Of a DNA stretch of 64,000 nucleotides, positions 28,715 through 36,481 are shown in pieces (the stretch's first letter is position 1; each line of letters begins with the position of its first letter). Source of the DNA: Archangium violaceum (GTDB taxonomy: Bacteria > Myxococcota > Myxococcia > Myxococcales > Myxococcaceae); the NCBI RefSeq assembly GCF_016859125.1, contig NZ_CP069338.1:620001-684000 (forward strand), in the 5' to 3' direction. The notes beneath the pieces were generated by a model. The model worked only from the letters and a program-made list of their open reading frames with translations. It had not been told where the DNA came from and searched no databases. The position numbers and the translations under genes are program-made.

Positions 28715-29185
28715 TCAGACCCCCTCGTCGGGCAGGAGCGTCAGCAGCAACTCATCGTCGGGCCCGTGCGGGAGCCAACCGGGCGGTGGTGGCGTGGCAC
28801 GAAGCGCTGCCCGAGCCTGCTCGACGCGCTTCTCATGGGTTGTTGGGGTAAGGGAACTCCACAATCCGATTGCCTTGGCAACCTTGAAACGGTTGGCGTC
28901 ATCCATAACGGTCGGCCAGCCGTTTGGGAGACATGCCCACAGTTCTCGCACGAGTTGTCCGCGGACAAGGCGAGTGACCCGATGGCTTCGCTCCGCCTCG
29001 GCAAGCAACCCGCTGAACACCTGCACCCCGGCGACGTCGTCCTTGCCAAGCTCCTCGGCCAGCGCCACCAGCGAAGCGGTCGGACGAGCATCTGCGAAGG
29101 CGGAGAGCGAGTCGTAGCCCCGCTCGCGGACCCGCTCGTACAGGCGCACCTTCCAGTTGCCCTCCCAGGAACGTCCGTCGGTCAT
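28715..29185 (-). CDS. Putative immunity protein of the adjacent lipoprotein toxin
   Basis: A 156-residue soluble, mainly helical protein with no recognised domain (SWEGNWKVRLYERVRERG, ASLVALAEELGKDDVAGVQV, PNGWPTVMDDANRFKVAKAIGLW). The ATG at 29185 overlaps the toxin stop (TGATG) and has GGAG within the toxin 3' end, so synthesis is coupled. A small unrelated soluble gene tightly coupled downstream of a polymorphic-toxin lipoprotein is the usual place for the immunity partner. The immunity role is therefore inferred from position only. Codon use is less extreme in GC than in the flanking genes, which is consistent with transfer. Confidence 0.7.
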   Translation of the reverse strand: MTDGRSWEGNWKVRLYERVRERGYDSLSAFADARPTASLVALAEELGKDDVAGVQVFSGLLAEAERSHRVTRLVRGQLVRELWACLPNGWPTVMDDANRFKVAKAIGLWSSLTPTTHEKRVEQARAALRATPPPPGWLPHGPDDELLLTLLPDEGV

Positions 29186-30699
29186 CACCTTCTCCAAGGA
29201 GTGAAATTCATCGGGATGTCGTAGAACTTCATACGATCCGCGACGATGTCCATGACCTCGTTCCGCGTCAACATCCGGCCAGCTTCAAACTCGGCGTCGC
29301 GCAGCGCCTTCATGATCATCCGGTTCCATTCACCGGGCCATGTGCGCCCCAGTTTCCAGTTCCCACCGCCGTGGATGGCCTCGTGGTGCGCCTGCTCCAG
29401 CCTGACGCAGAACTCGTCGATGTCCATCTCGCCGGTGAAGCCGCGCTTCTCGAACCACTCGCGGAACTCCTTCGGCAGGACGTGGTGCCGCGGCGGCTCG
29501 GCCATGCCAGCCCCCGCCTTGCCCGTCTCGTGCATGGCCCCCACCTCGGGCCCATCGCCCAGCGCGTCGCGCACGCCCCTCGGCAGCTCGCCATGCGCCT
29601 GCGCGAGCATCACCTGGCCCGCCTGAATCCGCACGGCGGCGCTGACAACGGGCAGGGAGAGGACACCCGCGCGCACCAACTGGCGCACCCTCTCCACCCA
29701 CTCGGCGGACACGACAATCCGCGTACCCATCATCACCCCGTCGCCGCCTACCGCCAGGCCAATACCCACCAGGGCGGGCGCGGACGGAGGCGCCGAGGGC
29801 AGCGAGAACCTCATCGTCGAGAGCATCGTGACAGTCTCGATGGCTTCCTTGAGCACCAGCATCTTCTGGAGGTGCTCCGCCGCCACGCGCATTCTCTCCA
29901 CGGTGGTGGCGAATTCGTCGGTGAGATGGCCTACCAGCAGCGGCACGTCTCGCGCCGCGGCCTCCACCTGCTCGTGCTCTCGCGAGGAGAGCGCCCGCAT
30001 GGCGGGCTCAAGCATTTCCTGCCTGCGCCACATGTCCGCGAAGAGCGTCTCCACGGGGTAGAGGTGCTGTTCGAGCGCGACGTCAGCGAGGTTGAGGAAA
30101 TCGAGCCAGACGGCGAGCAGGAGCGAGCCCACCATGGCGGCTTCCAGCCGTGGGCCGGCCACGCGCAGCAGGGCGAGCTGAATGTCCGGGTCCTCCACCT
30201 CCGACGCGGCGCTGGCCAGCCGGGTGGCGGCGGTGAGCTGGGCCTCCATCCACCTCAGTTGCGTGGCGCCGTAGTCGGCGTAGCGGAGGAAGACACCGTT
30301 TCCACTGGCGAGGCCCCGGCCACTGGCGTTGAGCCGGGCGAACTCTCTGGAGATGCGGCGGGTGGTGCCTGACACTTCGCGAAGAGCACCGCGAAACGCC
30401 AGCTGGGCCGCGAGGGCCCGCTGCCGCGCCTCCCTTTCCGCGCGGTCCAGGCCCGCCGCCGTCACCTCCCCGCGGGCGGCCCGGTGCCGGTGCAACCGCT
30501 CCGGTGTCTCGGACTCGGGCGTTGAGGCGAGGAGGCGGGGAGACTCGACACCCGGCCCCTGGGCCGATGCAGGCCCCGTGGCCTCGCCCGACGTGTAGCG
30601 CAGGCTCATCCCCCTGCCGGGTGGTGGCGTCAGCGACACGCAGCCGGTGGACAGCAGGGCCATGGCGGAGAGCAGCAGCACCAGCAGCGCGGACGTCAT
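29185..30699 (-). CDS. SitA-like/DUF2380 lipoprotein, probable nuclease toxin
   Basis: A 504-residue lipoprotein. The signal peptide MTSALLVLLLSAMALLSTGC ends in lipobox STGC. Residues 60-400 are helical, Ala/Arg-rich, with a membrane-like stretch (VGIGLAVGGDGVMMGTRI). The last 110 residues begin RHHVLPKEFREWFEKRG and continue AHHEAIHGGGNWKL, W and WN residues. This is a His-rich pattern like the HNH/treble-clef nuclease end of DUF2380 or SitA6-type myxobacterial lipoproteins. Known SitA toxins are passed between cells by outer-membrane exchange and kill kin that lack the immunity gene. The ATG at 30699 follows GGAGG. The toxin assignment is by family resemblance. Confidence 0.75.
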   Translation of the reverse strand: MTSALLVLLLSAMALLSTGCVSLTPPPGRGMSLRYTSGEATGPASAQGPGVESPRLLASTPESETPERLHRHRAARGEVTAAGLDRAEREARQRALAAQLAFRGALREVSGTTRRISREFARLNASGRGLASGNGVFLRYADYGATQLRWMEAQLTAATRLASAASEVEDPDIQLALLRVAGPRLEAAMVGSLLLAVWLDFLNLADVALEQHLYPVETLFADMWRRQEMLEPAMRALSSREHEQVEAAARDVPLLVGHLTDEFATTVERMRVAAEHLQKMLVLKEAIETVTMLSTMRFSLPSAPPSAPALVGIGLAVGGDGVMMGTRIVVSAEWVERVRQLVRAGVLSLPVVSAAVRIQAGQVMLAQAHGELPRGVRDALGDGPEVGAMHETGKAGAGMAEPPRHHVLPKEFREWFEKRGFTGEMDIDEFCVRLEQAHHEAIHGGGNWKLGRTWPGEWNRMIMKALRDAEFEAGRMLTRNEVMDIVADRMKFYDIPMNFTPWRR

Positions 30700-30981
30700 C
30701 AGCGCCTCCAATGGGGAACTCCCACTCTAGCGGGCACCTCCGACGAATCCGGATAGACGAGAAAAGACGGGTGAATGCGGACGGATTCCCTGGCCCGGTG
30801 ATTCCAACCGCTCAGGTCACCTGGGGCCAATTGATGAAGCCACGGCGCCCTCGTTTCCGCCCTGGCATGCCACTGGGGAAGACCGTTCATCCCCGGTTTC
30901 CGACTGCTCGCCCGCCCGGCTCCCCATGTCAGGGGCAGACGAGACACTCTCCGGATGACCCCCTCTCCTCCGGAGCACACC
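30700..30981. other. Intergenic region upstream of toxin operon
   Basis: No gene is supported. It should contain the promoter of the minus-strand toxin/immunity operon and possibly that of the plus-strand small ORF and kinase gene. Base composition from about 30740 to 30840 is slightly richer in A/T than coding DNA. No clear operator or terminator was seen. Confidence 0.4.
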
Positions 30982-31095
30982 ATGGCCTCGCCCCGCCGTG
31001 CCCTGCTCGTCCCCCTCGCCGTCCTCCTCTTCCCGTTCGTCCTGCTGGGCGCGCTGGCGCTCGGCGTCAGCGGGACACGACACGCCCACTCCTGA
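30982..31095 (+). CDS. Possible 37-residue single-helix membrane protein
   Basis: A short frame reads MASPRRALLVPLAVLLFP then FVLLGALALGVSGTRHAHS: a basic start, one hydrophobic helix of about 20 residues and a short polar end. CCGGAGC stands seven bases before the ATG, a good ribosome site. An earlier in-frame ATG at 30955 lacks one. It lies 51 bases before the LytS-type kinase gene on the same strand. Small membrane proteins next to sensor kinases can modulate them, but that is speculation, and a frame this short could be chance. Confidence 0.35.
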   Translation: MASPRRALLVPLAVLLFPFVLLGALALGVSGTRHAHS

Positions 31096-31146
31096 GCCCC
31101 ACCGCCCGGGCCCGGCCCGGGTGATATACTCACGCCCCGGTCCGTC

Positions 31147-32193
31147 ATGAACGAAGGCTCCATCGTCCGCGCCACCCTCAAGGCGCTCTTCGTGCCCAGG
31201 CGGCTGCTCCCCATCATCCTCATCAGCGTGCCGCTGGTGGCCGCCCAGGCCCGCTTCAGCTACGAGCCGATGGCCGCCCACCTGGGGATTCTCCTGTGCG
31301 CCGTGTGCGTGGCCGTGGCCCCGGTGTCCTACCGCGTCATCTTCCCCGAGGGCCTCGACTTCAGCCACGGCGGCATCCGCCTGCTGCTCTACGCCACCGT
31401 GGGCGTGGGCGTCGTGCTGTCCACGGGTGTCGTGCTGCCCAAGCTGATCGGCATGGGACCCACCTTCCTCACCGACCGCTACAGCCTCGCCATCTGCATG
31501 GCCCTCTTCCTCGTGGGCGGCTGGGGCCTGGGCCGGGACATCGGCTTCGAGGAGAGCCTCGCCCGTGAGCGCGCCCGCGCCGCCCGGCTCGCGCTCGAGG
31601 CCGAGCAGGCACAGTTGCTCGCCCTGCGCAGCCACCTGGACCCGCATTTCCTCTTCAACACGCTCAACGCCATCGCCGAGTGGTGCCAGACGGACGGTGC
31701 CGTGGCCGAGGCCGCCGTGCTGCGGCTGTCCTCCATGCTGCGCAGTGTGCTCGCCGGCGTGCGCGCCGCCACCTGGCCCCTGGAGCGCGAGCTGGAGTTG
31801 GTGCGCACCCTCTTCGAGCTGCACCTGCTGCGCGACCCGGACCTCTTCCATCTCTCCGTGCAGGTGGAGCCCGGCCTCGAGTCCTTCCCCGTGCCACCCC
31901 TCGTCCTGCTGCCGCTGGCGGAGAACGCGGTGAAGCACGGGCCCGCCGCCGGCCACCGCGGCTCCATCTCCCTCTCCGTCCAGACCCGAGGCGACACGCT
32001 CCTCTTCTCTCTGGAGAACCCCGGTGCCTCCAAGGGTCCTCGTGAGGGCAGCAGTGGCCTGCCCACCGTGGAGCGCCGGCTCGCCCTCGCCTACGCTGGC
32101 GGCGCGAGCCTCGCCCTCGACAGCCAGGAAGCTCGCACCCGCGTCACCGTCACCCTGCCCCGCTGCGGCCCCGTGCCCGGCATCGTCACCTGA
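31147..32193 (+). CDS. LytS/His_kinase-family sensor kinase
   Basis: A 348-residue membrane sensor kinase. About four hydrophobic helices occupy residues 17-130, followed by a linker and the His_kinase domain: LRSHLDPHFLFNTLNAIAEWC is the phospho-acceptor box (His in DPHFLFN), and PLVLLPLAENAVKHG the N box of the HATPase. Such kinases usually pair with a LytTR response regulator encoded next door. None adjoins here; the nearest is at 51102-51878. Its ATG is 51 bases downstream of a possible small membrane protein. Confidence 0.9.
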   Translation: MNEGSIVRATLKALFVPRRLLPIILISVPLVAAQARFSYEPMAAHLGILLCAVCVAVAPVSYRVIFPEGLDFSHGGIRLLLYATVGVGVVLSTGVVLPKLIGMGPTFLTDRYSLAICMALFLVGGWGLGRDIGFEESLARERARAARLALEAEQAQLLALRSHLDPHFLFNTLNAIAEWCQTDGAVAEAAVLRLSSMLRSVLAGVRAATWPLERELELVRTLFELHLLRDPDLFHLSVQVEPGLESFPVPPLVLLPLAENAVKHGPAAGHRGSISLSVQTRGDTLLFSLENPGASKGPREGSSGLPTVERRLALAYAGGASLALDSQEARTRVTVTLPRCGPVPGIVT

Positions 32194-32324
32194 GTCGCGT
32201 CTCGTTCTGACCCACCAGGTGTCCTGGGGCTCGTCCGTGTCCGAGAACGTGACGTAATCGGTCCTTGTCCCGGAAAAAGGGAACCATTTAAAAGCCGCCA
32301 TAGCTCCAAAAAAGGAAAAACCGT

Positions 32325-33302
32325 ATGCGCGGCATGTGGTTCATGGCGGCAGTGATGGCTTCGTCGTGGGTGGGGACCGAGGCACGAGCGCAGGCGCAGG
32401 ACGACTGGGAGTCGCCGGTCGCGCTGAGAGGGGAGCGCTATCTGCCGTATGGCCAGCCCATCCCGCCGGAGGAGGCCATCGACGCGCCTCCCCAGCCGTA
32501 TGACGAGGCCGTTCACGGTCCCGCCCATCCCAACACCCAGCCCCAGGTCAACGAAGTCAGCCGCAACCGGGCCCGCCTGCCGGAGCGCGCCCGCAAGCCG
32601 CGCCCGGACGGGCAGATCCCCGACATCTTCCCGGGCTCGGGAGACCGCGGGTTCTGGATCTGGAGCGGCCAGGGCGTCTTCGCCGCCAACGATGTCCAGA
32701 CGGACCTGGTCATCCCCGACAACGCCATCGGCACCACCATCTACGCGCCCACGCACATGCCCGCCGGCAACGCCTGCGTGGAGACGGTGACGGCGCACTG
32801 GCGCTACAGCGGCATGGCCACCACCGCGCACGCGCATGGCTTCTGGGACCACTGCGGCCTGGACGGCGCCACGGGCTGGCAGAACTTCGAGGACATGGAC
32901 GCGGCGTGGAAGAGCAAATACGCGCGCGTCTACGACGGCGAGGAGCGCTACTTCACCGAGGCCTACAAGGACGGCAACGGCTGCTGGCACGGGCTGATGT
33001 ACAACTTCAACCTCGGAATCTGGGAGGAGAAGGTGTCTCCCGCCATCTGCGGCTCGTCCACCTTCGCCACCGGCTGGACCATGTGGGAGTCGCATCACCT
33101 GATGGACCAGGCCCAGGTGTGCCCCACCTTCCCGCGCATCCGCGCCTCGGGCCTCCAGCTGATGACGAGCTCCTTCGCATGGGTGACGTTGGACGCGAGC
33201 AACACCAGCGACCTCGGGCCCTACGGCCTGTGCTGGACCAACGGCGCCTACAACTTCCAGGTGAACGTGGCCAACTCCGACTGGACGGCCCTCACGCCGT
33301 GA
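32325..33302 (+). CDS. Secreted hypothetical protein, 325 aa
   Basis: An exported protein of unknown function. The signal peptide is weakly hydrophobic (MWFMAAVMASSWVGTEARAQA). Residues 25-100 are Pro/Arg-rich. Residues 105-325 form a compact region rich in Trp, Gly, Asn and aromatic residues with several cysteines (ETVTAHWRYSG, HGFWDHCGLDG, GCWHGLMYNFNLG, MWESHHLM), typical of an extracellular beta domain with disulphides. AAGGA precedes the ATG at a normal distance. Upstream, TTGTCC and TTTAAA (32265, 32287; 16-base spacer) make a passable sigma-70 promoter in an A-rich stretch. A perfect terminator follows. Confidence 0.75.
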   Translation: MRGMWFMAAVMASSWVGTEARAQAQDDWESPVALRGERYLPYGQPIPPEEAIDAPPQPYDEAVHGPAHPNTQPQVNEVSRNRARLPERARKPRPDGQIPDIFPGSGDRGFWIWSGQGVFAANDVQTDLVIPDNAIGTTIYAPTHMPAGNACVETVTAHWRYSGMATTAHAHGFWDHCGLDGATGWQNFEDMDAAWKSKYARVYDGEERYFTEAYKDGNGCWHGLMYNFNLGIWEEKVSPAICGSSTFATGWTMWESHHLMDQAQVCPTFPRIRASGLQLMTSSFAWVTLDASNTSDLGPYGLCWTNGAYNFQVNVANSDWTALTP

Positions 33303-33310
33303 CATGAAGC

Positions 33311-33334
33311 GGGGACCGCGGGCTCGCGGTCCCC
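33311..33334. terminator. Bidirectional terminator hairpin
   Basis: GGGGACCGCG, loop GGCT, CGCGGTCCCC form a perfect ten-base stem between two converging genes (stops at 33302 and 33340). The symmetric hairpin can end transcripts from both sides, although T-tracts are weak. Confidence 0.75.
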
Positions 33335-33339
33335 TGCCC

Positions 33340-34521
33340 TCACCGGCGCTCCAGCTGCTCGAGCTCCCCCAACTGGCGCTGATAGCCGCTCTGGAGCTGC
33401 ACCACCTTGCCGATGTTGGTGGCGAAGAGGAACACCGACAGCAGGGCGATGATCACGAACATCAACGTCCGCAGCCAGCGCATCGCCGTGTCCGCGTGCT
33501 CCCGCGACAACCCGGTGAGCACGGGCTCCAGGTCCCCCGTGCGCTCCCCTGTGGCGACGCGCTGGAGCGACTCCCCATCGAACACGTCGAGCCACTCCAC
33601 CACGTCCGTCAGGGTGGCACCGGTGCGGAGGCGATGGAGCGCCAGGTTGGCGCGAGCACGGAGCCGCGCGCTCCCCGTGGCCTCGAGCGCCATCTGAAGG
33701 CTCCGGCCCACCTCCAGCCCCGCCCCGAGCGTCGCGCCCAGCACGAGGCTGAAGCGGCTGGCCTGGAGCTCCCGGTGGACGCGGCCCAGCAGGGGAACGC
33801 GCATGCGGAAGTCCGACCAGAGGGGCGCGATGCCCGGAGCCGCCAGCACCAGCGGCGCCAGGAACGCCGCCAACCCGGCCGAGCCCACCTGCAGCACCTT
33901 GCGAATGAAATGGGACAGGAACATCCCGAGGATGTCGTTCACGCGCCCGGAGGCACTGAGGCTGCCCGCGGTATCCAGCAGGGCGCCCCCGAAAACGAAC
34001 GCGACGAGCAGGTAGGCCGGATAGGCGCAGAGTGAGACGGCGCGCCAACGCATGCGCTGCGCTTCCTCCATCTGCTCGACGATGCGCTCCAGGGCCGACT
34101 CGAGCGTTCCCGCCGCCTCCGCCGCGCCCAGCAACTCCACCGTCTGGGATTCGAACCAGCGCGGATGCCGCCGCATCGCATCGGCCAGGCTGGAGCCCGC
34201 CGCCACGGCCTCGCCCACCTGGGCCACGGCGCGACGGAAGGGATCTCTCGCCGCGCCACGTGACAGCTCCGAGAAGGCGATGGGCAGGCCGATCCCCGCG
34301 CGGATCATCCGGTGCAGCCCCTGGAAGAAGGTGAGCCGCGGCCGGTGCCGCACCATCGCCACGAGCGGATGCCGTGCCCACGCCCGGGCCAGCCACTCGC
34401 GCTCCTCGTGGGCCGGGGCGGCGCGCAGTGCCGAACGCACGCCATCGCGGACCGGAGCCCTGGCCTGGGAACCGACACTGGGGGACGGAGACGCCGTCCG
34501 GGGAGACCGTGGCTCGTTCAT
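33340..34521 (-). CDS. GspF/PilC-type type II secretion F-domain protein, orphan
   Basis: A 393-residue inner-membrane protein with two T2SSF domains. The first (residues 62-185) contains FFQGLHRMIRAGIGLPIAFSELS and MRRHPRWFESQTVELLGAAEAAGTL. The second (260-375) has RFSLVLGATLGAGLEVGRSLQMA and VATGERTGDLEPVL. Three hydrophobic helices sit at about 163-180, 205-225 and 365-385. GspF/PilC forms the platform of type II secretion or type IV pilus machines. No GspE/PilB ATPase or other machine gene is near, so this is an orphan. The start is the ATG at 34521. It is divergent from the Rieske operon. Confidence 0.85.
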   Translation of the reverse strand: MNEPRSPRTASPSPSVGSQARAPVRDGVRSALRAAPAHEEREWLARAWARHPLVAMVRHRPRLTFFQGLHRMIRAGIGLPIAFSELSRGAARDPFRRAVAQVGEAVAAGSSLADAMRRHPRWFESQTVELLGAAEAAGTLESALERIVEQMEEAQRMRWRAVSLCAYPAYLLVAFVFGGALLDTAGSLSASGRVNDILGMFLSHFIRKVLQVGSAGLAAFLAPLVLAAPGIAPLWSDFRMRVPLLGRVHRELQASRFSLVLGATLGAGLEVGRSLQMALEATGSARLRARANLALHRLRTGATLTDVVEWLDVFDGESLQRVATGERTGDLEPVLTGLSREHADTAMRWLRTLMFVIIALLSVFLFATNIGKVVQLQSGYQRQLGELEQLERR

Positions 34522-34590
34522 GGGAGTGCCTTCTCGCGCTGAAGTCCCATCAGGTTAGACCACCCGGTGAGCATCCAGTAGGGTCACCCC

Positions 34591-35577
34591 ATGGCGGTGA
34601 ATGTCGTGGCGTGGACGGATCCGGTCCGTCGCTCCGAGCCGGCACGGCTGCGCTCCTGGTACCTCGCGTGTCCCTCCGAAGCCCTCCGGCCCGGACAGGT
34701 GCGGGGCTGGAGCCTCGGAGGGCGGGAGCTCGTGCTCTTCCGCGGCCAGAGTGGCCGCGTCCAGGCGCTCTCGGCCCATTGCGCCCACATGGGGGCCCAC
34801 CTCGCGCACGGCACCGTCATCGGCGAGCACCTGCGCTGCCCCCTGCACCACTGGCGGTTCGACGGCAGTGGCATCTGCCGCGCGGCGCCAGGACACTCGA
34901 ATCCCACCGGCAGGCCCGGACAGCGGGCGTTCCCCGTGGTGGAGCGCTACGGCGCCATCCTCGTGTTCAACGGGCCCGTGAGCCTCTTCCCCCCACCCGA
35001 GGTGGGCGAGCCCGGCCTGCTGTGGCGCACCGGACCGCCGGTGACCGTGCGGTGCTCGTGGCTCCCGCTCGCGGCGAACTCCTTCGACATCGAGCACCTG
35101 CGCACCGTGCACCACCGCGAGCTCTGGGATGCCCCCGTCGTGGAGCGCCCGGATCCTTTCACGCTCCGGCTGCGCTACACCTCGCGCGTCATCGGCACCG
35201 GAGCCAGCGACCGGTTGATGAAGGCGCTGTCGGGCAATCGCATCGGCGTGACCATCACCCTCCACGGAGGCACGCTCCTGTCCGTGGAGAGCGACCTCGG
35301 CCGCACCCGGAGCGCCCTGCTCGCCGGCTTCCGCCCCGCCCCCGACGGCGTGTCGGTGTTGATGTCGTTCGCCGCGCGCCCGGGCCGCGTCCCGGGACTG
35401 GAGCGCCTGCGCCTCGCCGTGTCGCGGTGGCTCTTCACCTCGTTCCTGCGCAGGGACCTGTCCGTGCTCGAGGGGATGCGCTTCAACCCCGCCGCCGCCG
35501 CGGCCGATCCCGTGCTGCGCCACCTGCTCGACTTCGCCGCCCAGCTCCCGGAGGACTCCGATGCCGAGCACGGGTGA
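34591..35577 (+). CDS. Rieske non-haem iron oxygenase
   Basis: A 328-residue oxygenase component. The Rieske [2Fe-2S] ligands are CAH (Cys64, His66) and CPLHH (Cys83, His86). The catalytic part shows NSFDIEHLRTVHH, with Asp166, His169 and His174 as likely bridging and mononuclear iron ligands. Family members insert oxygen into aromatic, sterol or lipid substrates using a separate reductase. It is the first gene of a three-gene operon: its 3' end overlaps the desaturase gene by 17 bases, and that gene overlaps the PAP2-synthase gene by four. This suggests that its substrate is a lipid or isoprenoid made by those partners. No ferredoxin reductase gene adjoins. Confidence 0.92.
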   Translation: MAVNVVAWTDPVRRSEPARLRSWYLACPSEALRPGQVRGWSLGGRELVLFRGQSGRVQALSAHCAHMGAHLAHGTVIGEHLRCPLHHWRFDGSGICRAAPGHSNPTGRPGQRAFPVVERYGAILVFNGPVSLFPPPEVGEPGLLWRTGPPVTVRCSWLPLAANSFDIEHLRTVHHRELWDAPVVERPDPFTLRLRYTSRVIGTGASDRLMKALSGNRIGVTITLHGGTLLSVESDLGRTRSALLAGFRPAPDGVSVLMSFAARPGRVPGLERLRLAVSRWLFTSFLRRDLSVLEGMRFNPAAAAADPVLRHLLDFAAQLPEDSDAEHG

Positions 35578-36481
35578 GGACGTCCCCATTCCGGCCACGC
35601 TCAACACCGTGCTCCTCGCCACCGCCCTGCTCACCTGCGCCGGGTGTCTCTGGCTCGCCTCGCACGCGGAGTCGCTCACCGTGCGGCTGCTGTCCGCGGG
35701 TGCGTTCTCCTATGTGAACAACACCGTCTTCTCGCTGCTCCACGAGGCGACCCACGGCGTACTCCATACGTCCCGGCGCGCCAATGACTGGCTCGGACGG
35801 CTCGCGGCGGCCTTCTTTCCCACGTCGTACACGCTGCAGCGCACCTTCCACCTCACCCACCACCGCAACAACCGCACCGAGCTGGAGCAGTTCGACTACC
35901 TGCGCCCCGGGGACAACCGCTTCCTCAAGCACGCGCAGTGGTACTCCATCCTCACCGGGCTCTACTGGGCCTTCGTCCCGCTGGGCTGCATCGCCTTCGC
36001 GCTCTTCCCCGGGCTGCTGCGACGGCTCCGCGGCACCGGCACCCGCTATGGCGAGCAGACCGGGGCCGAGGCCTACCTCGGACGGCTCGAGGACGCGCCG
36101 GGCTCCACCATCCGGCTCGAAGCGCTGCTCACGCTGGCCGTGCAGGTGGGGCTGGTGCTCGGGCTGGACCTCACCGCATCCGGATGGGCGCTGTGCTACG
36201 CGGCGTTCGCGATCAACTGGAGCTCGCTCCAATACGCGGACCATGCCTGGTCTCCGCTGGACGTGCGCGATGGGGCGTGGGACCTGCGTGTGGCCGCTCC
36301 CGTGCGCTGGCTGTTCCTCAACTACCACTACCACCGCGCCCACCACCGGCACCCCCGCGTGCCCTGGCTCTACCTGGGCCGCTACGTGGACCCGGAGGTG
36401 CCCCGGCCCTCGTTCCTGCGCATCTGGCTGTCCATGTGGCGCGGCCCCCGGCCCCTCCCGAGCCCCGTGGAGGAGCGATGA
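35561..36481 (+). CDS. Membrane fatty-acid-desaturase-family protein
   Basis: A 306-residue di-iron membrane enzyme. The three histidine boxes are HEATH (61-65), HLTHH (97-101) and HYHRAHH (256-262), ending in the HxxHH box. Four or more hydrophobic helices surround them. The family includes acyl desaturases and also carotenoid ketolases and hydroxylases, so desaturation, hydroxylation or ketolation of a lipid is possible. The ATG at 35561 lies inside the end of the Rieske gene, and its TGA overlaps the next ATG (ATGA). The three products are probably made together and act on one membrane substrate. Confidence 0.9.
   Translation: MPSTGEDVPIPATLNTVLLATALLTCAGCLWLASHAESLTVRLLSAGAFSYVNNTVFSLLHEATHGVLHTSRRANDWLGRLAAAFFPTSYTLQRTFHLTHHRNNRTELEQFDYLRPGDNRFLKHAQWYSILTGLYWAFVPLGCIAFALFPGLLRRLRGTGTRYGEQTGAEAYLGRLEDAPGSTIRLEALLTLAVQVGLVLGLDLTASGWALCYAAFAINWSSLQYADHAWSPLDVRDGAWDLRVAAPVRWLFLNYHYHRAHHRHPRVPWLYLGRYVDPEVPRPSFLRIWLSMWRGPRPLPSPVEER

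Noticed and set aside
30817-32301. 494-residue minus-strand frame opposite the LytS-type kinase gene
   Set aside because: Low-complexity Gly/Glu/His-rich translation without domain; the plus-strand kinase is clearly the real gene.
34138-34158. GGTTCGAATCC tRNA-like motif on the minus strand
   Set aside because: It lies inside the GspF-type gene and encodes the conserved RWFESQ stretch; no tRNA structure surrounds it.
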